30,095 nucleotides of DNA from an uncultured Coriobacteriaceae bacterium (GTDB lineage Bacteria; Actinomycetota; Coriobacteriia; Coriobacteriales; QAMH01): assembly GCA_900544245.1 (NCBI GenBank), contig UQUH01000018.1:1-30095 (forward strand). Direction: 5' to 3'. A program made the translations under genes and the position numbers. Below, one piece after another: positions 24,148-30,095 of the stretch; the stretch's first letter is position 1, and each line of letters opens with the position of its first letter. A model generated the notes under the pieces. The model had not been told where the DNA came from. It searched no databases and saw nothing but the letters and a program-made list of their open reading frames with translations.

Positions 24148-25179
24148 ATGAGCTTTCGAGAGAACCTCCAGCACATGCGCGCCGCGCACAACATGACCCA
24201 GGAACAGCTTGCTATGCTGCTTGGCGTAAGCCGGCAGTCGGTGACCAAATGGGAGTCCGAGAAGTCGTATCCGGAGATGGACAAGCTCCTGCGCATGTGC
24301 CAGATATTCGACTGCACGCTCGACGAACTCGTGCAGGGAGACCTCACCGGCCGTCCGGTGGAGCCGGCCGCCTCGGTGGCACCGGGAACGCCGCCGGTCG
24401 ATGTCGTGGGCTATGACGAGCACATGCGGGGGTTTGCCCGCAAGGTCTCGACCGGCGTCTTCTCCATCGTCTTCGGTGTCGCGCTATCGATCCTGTTTTT
24501 CTGCGCCGCCGACATCGACACGTATAGTCCGCTGGAGGGCCTGTTTTCCGAGAACGTTTACCTGGCGTTAGGGGCGTTGCTCTTGTTTGCGGGCGTGGGG
24601 GTCGGACTCGCCATGCTCATACCCGGTGGTATGGGCCACAGCGCGTTCGTGCGCGAACATCCCTACGTCGAGGACTTCTACACGCAGGCCCAGAAGGAGG
24701 AGGCGCGCAAGCACTTCAGCTGGCGCCTCGTGGGTGGCATCATGTGCATACTCGTCGGCGTCTGCTTCGTCATCGCCACTGCCGACACGGCGCTGTCCGA
24801 ATGCGTCGCCCCATCCGCTATGCTCATGCTCATAGCATGCGGAGCGGGAGTGATCGTGTACGGCAGCATGATGTACGGTCGCATGAACATCGCCAACTAC
24901 AATCGCAGCGCCGGCGAGGTGCTGGAGGCCCACGAGATCGAGTCGGCACCCCTGACCGACGAGCAGAAGCGTGACCTTCTCCGGACGCACGCGACCGACA
25001 AGCGCATCGGCGCGATTTGCGGCTGCATCATGATCATCGCCACCATCGTCGGCCTCGTCATGCTCTTCGTGCCGACGTGCTCGTACGCGCAGTCACTTTT
25101 CTGGCTCGCGTGGCCCATCGGCGGCCTGTTATGCGGCATCGTCTCGCTGCTCATGAAGGCCTTCGATTCCGAGAAATAG
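24148..25179 (+). CDS. XRE-family HTH protein with a C-terminal polytopic membrane domain
   Basis: This 343-residue protein has an N-terminal XRE/Cro-type HTH (about 1-65: MTQEQLAMLLGVSRQSVTKWE, in part LAMLLGVSRQSVTKWE) and then about six hydrophobic segments (near 103-122, 133-157, 190-210, 222-242, 285-305 and 315-335). The HTH stays cytoplasmic while the rest is in the membrane, so it may release or hide its DNA-binding domain in response to membrane state. AAAGGAA lies four bases before the ATG. It is flanked on both sides by copies of the palindromic element and is convergent with the FtsX permease gene. A link to that transporter is likely but unproven. Confidence 0.85.
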   Translation: MSFRENLQHMRAAHNMTQEQLAMLLGVSRQSVTKWESEKSYPEMDKLLRMCQIFDCTLDELVQGDLTGRPVEPAASVAPGTPPVDVVGYDEHMRGFARKVSTGVFSIVFGVALSILFFCAADIDTYSPLEGLFSENVYLALGALLLFAGVGVGLAMLIPGGMGHSAFVREHPYVEDFYTQAQKEEARKHFSWRLVGGIMCILVGVCFVIATADTALSECVAPSAMLMLIACGAGVIVYGSMMYGRMNIANYNRSAGEVLEAHEIESAPLTDEQKRDLLRTHATDKRIGAICGCIMIIATIVGLVMLFVPTCSYAQSLFWLAWPIGGLLCGIVSLLMKAFDSEK

Positions 25180-25182
25180 CGA

Positions 25183-25215
25183 AATGAGACAGTTGCTCTG
25201 AGCAACTGTCTCATT
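25183..25215. repeat. Palindromic intergenic element, copy 2 (perfect)
   Basis: A perfect 16-bp stem: AATGAGACAGTTGCTC (25183-25198) and GAGCAACTGTCTCATT (25200-25215) with one central base. It lies four bases after the XRE stop and between convergent genes, so it could end transcription from both sides. Confidence 0.85.
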
Positions 25216-25231
25216 ATCTGCTGGCATCCGG

Positions 25232-25262
25232 ATGTGTCAGGGGGTCAGACCCCTTGGCACAT
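25232..25262. terminator. Second hairpin between the XRE and FtsX genes
   Basis: ATGTGTCAGGGGGTC (25232-25246) and GACCCCTTGGCACAT (25248-25262) form a 15-bp stem with two G-T pairs. It touches the FtsX stop at 25262. Its sequence differs from the 25183 element. Its form recalls REP-type palindromes common next to RAYT transposases, but none is in the window. Confidence 0.6.
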
Positions 25263-28129
25263 CATTCCATCCTCAGGGCATCGACGATGTCGCCCTTGCG
25301 GCAGCGATGCAGGCCGTAGAGCACGCTTGCGACCATGACCACGAACACGAGCCCGCAGCCTAGGACGAGGTACATCCACGGCGGTGTGTAGGGCAGTCCG
25401 CGCATGGATATGCCGAGTGCCATGTAGAGCAGGTAGCTCACGCCAAATGACACGATGATGCCGGGTATGAGCCCTCGCAGGCCATATCCGATGCATTCGC
25501 AGCCTATCATCGATCGGAACTGGCGCGCCCCCATGCCGATGGACTCCATGACCGCGAACTCGCGCTTGCGCAGGATGAGGCCGTTGGTCATGGTGTTGAA
25601 CACGTTGGCGAGCGCGATGAGCGTGAGTATGAATGAGAACAGGAAGCAGAACAGGTTCACCACGGTCACCATCATGGTCATGGACTGCTCTTGCGCCTTG
25701 TGATCTGTCACTTGGTTGTAGTAGACCTTGTAGCCGGCATCCTCGAAAACGGTGGAGAGCGGGGAGAGCGCCTTGACCGCAGCCTCGCCGTCGGTGGTGT
25801 CGAAAGCAGCCGAGAAATACAGGTTATCCGTCGCGCCGATGAGGGGTAGCACGTTGGCGGACTCAAGGGAGGCGACGATCATCGCCCCGCTGCTCGAGGT
25901 GGCACACGCGGGTCGCTTATCCGCCAGCCCCACGATTTGCACGGGCGTGCGCACGAGCTGGTCGGGGGCAAGTTTCTGGTCCGTGTAGCCCCCATTCTTC
26001 TCCCATCGCATGAATTCGAGCGTTTGCCTGCCGTCATCGGTGGTGTCGGTCACCATGATGCTCGCCATCGCCGTGTCGTCGCCCTTGATGCCGGTCACGA
26101 TGTCGAGGGTGCCCGTCCGGGCGAAGAGCTCGTCATAGCTGTACATCGTCCCTGTATTGCTGTAGCCGTCGCGCACGCCGATGGCCACGGGCGTGTCGCC
26201 GCCTTCAGGAAGCTCGATGCCGTTGTCCTTCGCATAGGCGGCAAACTCGTCGGCGGGTAGGTAGGCGATATATAACGGAGTCGGGACGTCACCGTCGACG
26301 AGGGAACTGGGAGTGACCGCATTGCTCAGGGCGCTTCCCGCCATCGTCGGAGGGACGAGTCCGGTATGTGCCGCAACGAATCCCCATCCCAGTGGCGTCA
26401 CGTTTTCCACGGCGCACGCCTGGACGTAGGCGTCGGTGCCGGTCGCCTCGATGACCGATGACGTGGCCGTGCGTTCGTCGGTGGGGTCCATCGAGACCGT
26501 CATGGAAACGTCCGCATCCGAGAGGTTGCCCGCCACCTTCGTGAACATGCCGAGCTGCGTGGAAAGCGAGCCCGCCGTCATGAGCAGGATGATGGCAAGT
26601 GCGAGCGAGACGGATGCGGCGCGTCCCTTGGAGGCGTTGCGACGATGGTTGACGGAGGCAAGCTGGCCCCCGATGCCGAAGACGCTGCCCGCGATGCCGC
26701 GGTGTTTCCAGGGCGCGAGCCGGACGTCGCGTTGCCGGGAGGCACGCTGCGCACGGTTAGACAGCTTGATCGTCGAGCTTTGGCGCAGCGCGTCGATGGG
26801 AGAGACGCGTGCGGCGCGCAAGGCGGGAATCCACACGCTCACGAGCACCGTCAGCGCCGTGAGGGCCATGGCGAAGAGCACGACGTGCCAATCCACGATC
26901 AGGTAGAAGCTGCTCCATTGCCCGCCTAGGATACTGGCGATGGACGTGCCGAGCCACGCGAAGATGCCTGCGCAAGCGCCCAGGCCCACGGCGATGCCGA
27001 TGGGGATGCCGATGATGGCGATGATGCCGCCTTCCAGCAGCACCGAGCGGCGCAGCTGGCGCTTGGACGCGCCGATCGAGGCGAGCAGGCCGAATTGCCG
27101 CATGCGTTCGTTGACCGAGATGGCAAAGGTGTTGTAGATGAGCGAGACGCAGGCCGCGATGATGATGACGGCGAGGATGGCCACCAAGTAGAAGAAGGTC
27201 TGCCAGATGGAGCCGTGATCGCTGATCCCCATGTAGCGCAGAAGGTTTATGTGGGTCTGGACGTCCGCGTCGGGAAAGAGCTCCGCGGTGCGCTCCCTGA
27301 CCTGCTTCACGGTCGAGATGCCGGAGAGCTCGAGGAAGGCCTGGATGTCTCCCGTGGCGCTTGCATCGGCGGTGAGGGCCGCTGGTCCCGCTCCGGTCAT
27401 GAGCGTCCAGTTATCCGTTGCCGCGAAGCCAACGACGGTGTAGCTACGCTCGGTGACGTCGGTGAGCTCCTCGTCGAACTTGCCCTCGTCAGCCTCCGAA
27501 TCGAGATAGCCCATGGTGGAGTTGAGGGCGGAGCCGTCCTCGATGATGTAGCCCTTGGGCTCGAACTCGGGATCATAGTCGCCGATGGCGAACGAGCCGT
27601 CGCTCATGCTTCCCTGCTCGCCGGGCGCAAGCACGGCCCGACGGGTTCCCACGTCGAGGGTGATGGTGTCGCCGAGCGCAATGGTGCTGCCGCGCTGCCA
27701 GGTGCTCGGCAGCATGATCTCTGCGGCATTCTGGGGCAGGCGCCCCTCAGCCACGCGCACGCCGCAAAGCTCCTCGATCGAACCGGTTCCGGTCAGTATG
27801 GGCAGGTAGATGCCGAGTGTCACCCGTTGCTCGTTCGACAGCCCGGCAAATCCCACGTCCTGCAGTGTCGCGAGCGTCTCCACGTCCGTCGCGTCCTCGG
27901 CCGACGCGATCTCTTCCCGCGTCTTCTCATCGTCGGGCAAGACGACCTGCGACATCCACGTGCCGTTGGCCGTCGCCTCGTTGCGCAGGAGGTAATCGGT
28001 GGCCGAGACATAGGAGGAGAGCACGGCGACGAGCAACGCCGCCGCAAGGGCGACGCCGGCGATGGTGACGACGGTGCGGGCAGCCGAGTCCCTCAGGGAC
28101 TTGACGGTAAACGATGTCATGGCCTTCAT
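25262..28129 (-). CDS. Large ABC transporter permease with two FtsX domains
   Basis: This 955-residue protein has an N-terminal helix (VVTIAGVALAAALLVAVLSS), a large extracellular region, an FtsX core near 305-450 (VNERMRQFGLLASIGASKRQLRR), another long extracellular region, and a second core near 820-950 (REFAVMESIGMGARQFRSM). This is the layout of the single-chain MacB/BceB-like permeases. It overlaps the ATPase stop by ATGA and has GAGAGG upstream. With the ATPase and histidine kinase it forms an efflux or envelope-stress transporter with its own sensor. What it exports or senses is unknown. The gene is intact. Confidence 0.88.
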   Translation of the reverse strand: MKAMTSFTVKSLRDSAARTVVTIAGVALAAALLVAVLSSYVSATDYLLRNEATANGTWMSQVVLPDDEKTREEIASAEDATDVETLATLQDVGFAGLSNEQRVTLGIYLPILTGTGSIEELCGVRVAEGRLPQNAAEIMLPSTWQRGSTIALGDTITLDVGTRRAVLAPGEQGSMSDGSFAIGDYDPEFEPKGYIIEDGSALNSTMGYLDSEADEGKFDEELTDVTERSYTVVGFAATDNWTLMTGAGPAALTADASATGDIQAFLELSGISTVKQVRERTAELFPDADVQTHINLLRYMGISDHGSIWQTFFYLVAILAVIIIAACVSLIYNTFAISVNERMRQFGLLASIGASKRQLRRSVLLEGGIIAIIGIPIGIAVGLGACAGIFAWLGTSIASILGGQWSSFYLIVDWHVVLFAMALTALTVLVSVWIPALRAARVSPIDALRQSSTIKLSNRAQRASRQRDVRLAPWKHRGIAGSVFGIGGQLASVNHRRNASKGRAASVSLALAIILLMTAGSLSTQLGMFTKVAGNLSDADVSMTVSMDPTDERTATSSVIEATGTDAYVQACAVENVTPLGWGFVAAHTGLVPPTMAGSALSNAVTPSSLVDGDVPTPLYIAYLPADEFAAYAKDNGIELPEGGDTPVAIGVRDGYSNTGTMYSYDELFARTGTLDIVTGIKGDDTAMASIMVTDTTDDGRQTLEFMRWEKNGGYTDQKLAPDQLVRTPVQIVGLADKRPACATSSSGAMIVASLESANVLPLIGATDNLYFSAAFDTTDGEAAVKALSPLSTVFEDAGYKVYYNQVTDHKAQEQSMTMMVTVVNLFCFLFSFILTLIALANVFNTMTNGLILRKREFAVMESIGMGARQFRSMIGCECIGYGLRGLIPGIIVSFGVSYLLYMALGISMRGLPYTPPWMYLVLGCGLVFVVMVASVLYGLHRCRKGDIVDALRME

Positions 28130-28809
28130 GCGCGTATCCTCTCGTCGGATACGATGCGGCCGTCCTCGATCGCGATTATGCGGTCGGCCGACAACGCGAT
28201 GTCCTCGTCATGCGTGATGACGATGAGCGTCTGCCCCGCATCGCGGTTCGCCGATTCGAGCAACGCCATGATTTCGCGGGAGTTCTGCGTATCGAGATTG
28301 CCCGTCGGCTCGTCGGCGAGCACGATGGCGGGGTTGTTCATGAGGGCGCGTCCGATGGCCACGCGCTGCTGCTGGCCGCCGGAGAGCTGGTTGGGCAGGC
28401 GGTTGCCGTAGCCCTCCAGTCCCAGGGTGCGCATGAGCGATGCGAGGCGCTCCTCGTTCACGCCGCGTCCGTCGAGGGCGACGGGGAGAGTGATGTTCTC
28501 GATGACGTTGAGTATGGGCACGAGGTTGTAGAACTGGTAGACGAGGCCCACCTCACGGCGTCGGAACACGGCGAGTTGCTCGTCTGTGCCTGCGTAGATG
28601 TTCGCGCCGTTGAGCTCGACGGTACCCGACGTGGGGCGGTCCACTCCGCCGATGAGATGCAGAAGCGTCGACTTGCCAGATCCCGATGCGCCCACGATGG
28701 CGACGAACTGGCCTTCCGGAATCGAGAACGAGACGTCGTCTAGCGCACATGTCGCCTGCGCTCCCTTACCGTAGACCTTCGTCAGGTTGCTGACCTTGAG
28801 GATGTCCAT
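28126..28809 (-). CDS. ABC transporter ATPase, MacB/LolD-type
   Basis: This 227-residue ATPase has Walker A GASGSGKST (about 40-48), the signature LSGGQQQR and Walker B VLADEPTGNLD, the MacB/LolD/FtsE group pattern. The start at 28809 has GGAGG seven bases upstream; the frame could be extended 33 bases upstream but without support. Its stop overlaps the permease start (ATGA), so the two are made together. It powers the FtsX permease. Regulation by the nearby kinase is probable from position. Confidence 0.92.
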   Translation of the reverse strand: MDILKVSNLTKVYGKGAQATCALDDVSFSIPEGQFVAIVGASGSGKSTLLHLIGGVDRPTSGTVELNGANIYAGTDEQLAVFRRREVGLVYQFYNLVPILNVIENITLPVALDGRGVNEERLASLMRTLGLEGYGNRLPNQLSGGQQQRVAIGRALMNNPAIVLADEPTGNLDTQNSREIMALLESANRDAGQTLIVITHDEDIALSADRIIAIEDGRIVSDERIRA

Positions 28810-28827
28810 GGTGATTCCTCCCTTTGT

Positions 28828-28864
28828 GAAATGAGACAGCATCCCTTAGCAACTGTCTCATTTC
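28828..28864. repeat. Palindromic intergenic element, copy 3 (degenerate)
   Basis: GAAATGAGACAG (28828-28839) and CTGTCTCATTTC (28853-28864) form a perfect 12-bp stem around a changed 13-nt centre, so the arms are kept while the middle has drifted. It lies in the 5' leader of the ABC ATPase gene, just before its ribosome-binding site. Confidence 0.75.
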
Positions 28865-28955
28865 GGATTTCCGGACTGCATCGAGTATGAACGCGCTGCC
28901 CAACTCTGCCATGACGCGCACATTACGGCTTTGTAAGCTGGGCATGCGGTGCACG

Positions 28956-29969
28956 TCAGACGCGGATTTTGGGAAAGGCGATTTCGAAGACGGCACCGGC
29001 GGAGCCGCCATCCTCGCCCGGGACGTTCGCGGCGCGCAGCGTGCCGCCTTGTCCCGAGATGAGCGAGCGGGCGAGCGCGAGTCCCACGCCAAAGCCCTCG
29101 CCCTCCTTCGATCCGGTACCCCGGTAGAAGCGTTCGAAGAGGTGGGGAAGGTCCTCCTCGGATATGCCGGGCCCGTCGTCACTGATGGAGATGTGGCAGG
29201 CCAGCGCGTCTTCCTCGGCACGTATGGTGATCGTCCCGCCGGCCTGACAGTGCTCCATCGAGTTCTTCACGATGTTCTCAACCGCCTCGGCGCACCAGGT
29301 CTCATCGCCCGTGAAGCGCACGTCATCGGAAATTTCGATAACAAGCGCGATGCCACGCAAATCGAGGGACAGTTCGAGGGGAGCGCAGGCGCGGGCGACC
29401 ATGGACGCGACGGATACGGGTCGCGACTCCATATGTAGTGCCCCGGCATCGACCTTGGCCATCTTGAGCAGCGTGGCGACGAGCCAGGATACCCGGTCGA
29501 GCAGGTGTTCGAGGTCGCGCGCGAGTCTCTTGCGCTGCTCCTCGTCCGTGGCGCGCTCGATGGCCGGGAGCATGAGCTCGGCGGCTGTCAGTGGTGTGCG
29601 GATCTGATGCGATATGTCGGCGAGAGAGTCCGCCAGCGCGGTCTTTTCGTTCTCGATCTGGCTGGTGAGCCGGGAAAGGCGCGCCACCATCTCCTCGAGC
29701 TCGTTGGCGAGGACGGCGACATCGCCCTCGCGGCAATTCGAGAAGCTCAGACGCCTGCCCAGGTTGAGGACCTCATCGATTTCATCCGTGAGGCGCCGTA
29801 TCTCGGCGCGGCGGCGCAGGGAGACGACAAGGAAGAAGACGAAGACGACAAGGGAGAGGATGGCGCAACAGAGTGCGGCCTCCACGCCGACGGCAAGGAA
29901 CGTCACACCGGTGACGGCGATACACAGCACGGCGAGGACTACAACGTGTTTGGTAAGCGAGTCGTTCAC
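28956..29969 (-). CDS. Two-component sensor histidine kinase
   Basis: This 337-residue kinase has two N-terminal transmembrane helices (about 9-27 and 31-50) with almost no loop between them, a linker, a dimerisation domain with the phospho-acceptor His121 (ADISHQIRTPL), and an ATPase domain with DDGPGIS and GFGVGLAL. Lack of an outside sensor domain is typical of the intramembrane-sensing BceS/VanS-like kinases that work with FtsX transporters. It begins with GTG at 29969, with GGGAG upstream. The response regulator is not visible and may lie beyond the right edge. It likely controls the ABC genes 147 bp downstream. Confidence 0.88.
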   Translation of the reverse strand: MNDSLTKHVVVLAVLCIAVTGVTFLAVGVEAALCCAILSLVVFVFFLVVSLRRRAEIRRLTDEIDEVLNLGRRLSFSNCREGDVAVLANELEEMVARLSRLTSQIENEKTALADSLADISHQIRTPLTAAELMLPAIERATDEEQRKRLARDLEHLLDRVSWLVATLLKMAKVDAGALHMESRPVSVASMVARACAPLELSLDLRGIALVIEISDDVRFTGDETWCAEAVENIVKNSMEHCQAGGTITIRAEEDALACHISISDDGPGISEEDLPHLFERFYRGTGSKEGEGFGVGLALARSLISGQGGTLRAANVPGEDGGSAGAVFEIAFPKIRV

Positions 29970-30095
29970 AGTGCTCCCTTCAGAATGCGTCCGCCGATTG
30001 TATGGAGCAAATGCGCGCAGACAAGCTGTGAAGCGGAGGTATAAGGGAGCGCGCCGTAAAGACCGCGAAGCGGGCTGTCGGGAAGCGACCGTCGG
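29970..30095 (-). promoter_or_regulatory. Region upstream of the kinase gene: possible promoter or end of another gene
   Basis: On the minus strand a TTGTCT (30024-30019), a 16-bp spacer and TACAAT (30002-29997) look like a sigma-A-type promoter about 20 bp before the kinase leader. The same stretch is also open in one frame that ends in a TGA overlapping the GTG start, so it might instead be the tail of an upstream gene such as a response regulator. The two readings cannot be told apart here. Confidence 0.35.

Noticed and set aside
29970..30095. End of a response regulator gene at the right edge
   Set aside because: The open minus-strand frame ends in IGGRILKGAL, which is not the usual regulator C-terminus, and the same bases hold a plausible promoter; not called as a gene.

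Overview
The window is G+C-rich, densely packed bacterial DNA. It most resembles an anaerobic gut Coriobacteriia genome of the Eggerthellaceae type (Eggerthella, Slackia, Gordonibacter, Adlercreutzia). The reasons are two molybdopterin (Mo-bisPGD) oxidoreductase clusters with 4Fe-4S partner subunits in 13 kb, a TorD chaperone, LysR regulators beside respiratory or catabolic genes, and strongly G/C-ending codons. This placement is an inference from gene content; no rRNA, tRNA or CRISPR array was seen.

Left part (1-8.1 kb). A fragment of an FtsX-type permease ends at 374. A minus-strand cluster follows. In transcription order it holds a cytoplasmic-looking Mo-bisPGD oxidoreductase (6753-4129), a four-cluster ferredoxin subunit (4103-3360), a GntP-like permease (3251-1932) and an NCS1-type permease (1831-371). 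A divergent LysR regulator (7135-8076) faces it across a 381-bp control region with two T-N11-A palindromes. The layout reads as import of a small organic compound, reduction or rearrangement in the cytoplasm, and LysR control. It resembles the gut catechol dehydroxylase and pyrogallol transhydroxylase type of cluster more than a classical periplasmic respiratory reductase.

8.1-12.9 kb holds a classical DMSO-reductase-type operon on the minus strand: dmsA-like with a twin-arginine signal, dmsB-like, dmsC-like and a torD-like chaperone. A perfect 12-bp hairpin separates dmsC from torD.

13.1-20.5 kb is a housekeeping and accessory mix. It holds DUF488 plus a tyrosine phosphatase-like protein (ATGA-coupled), endonuclease IV, a convergent ferrochelatase, ThpR, a PPOX-fold flavoprotein, a TfoX N-terminal domain protein, a GNAT acetyltransferase, a nitroreductase and a WalJ-type MBL hydrolase. 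Next comes a RelB/DinJ-type antitoxin whose partner toxin survives only as fused N- and C-terminal scraps, and then a thioredoxin-like protein.

20.7-22.6 kb encodes a small secreted protein with three acidic Asp-rich repeats, an ECF sigma factor and an RsgI-like membrane anti-sigma factor. Both the secreted protein and the anti-sigma factor have His/Cys-rich tails, which suggests an envelope or metal-sensing unit.

22.6-30.1 kb holds a LysR regulator divergent from a three-helix PQ-loop-like membrane protein, an XRE-type HTH protein with a polytopic membrane domain, and a minus-strand histidine kinase / ABC ATPase / large FtsX permease set. Three copies of one palindromic element lie only between genes in this last region.
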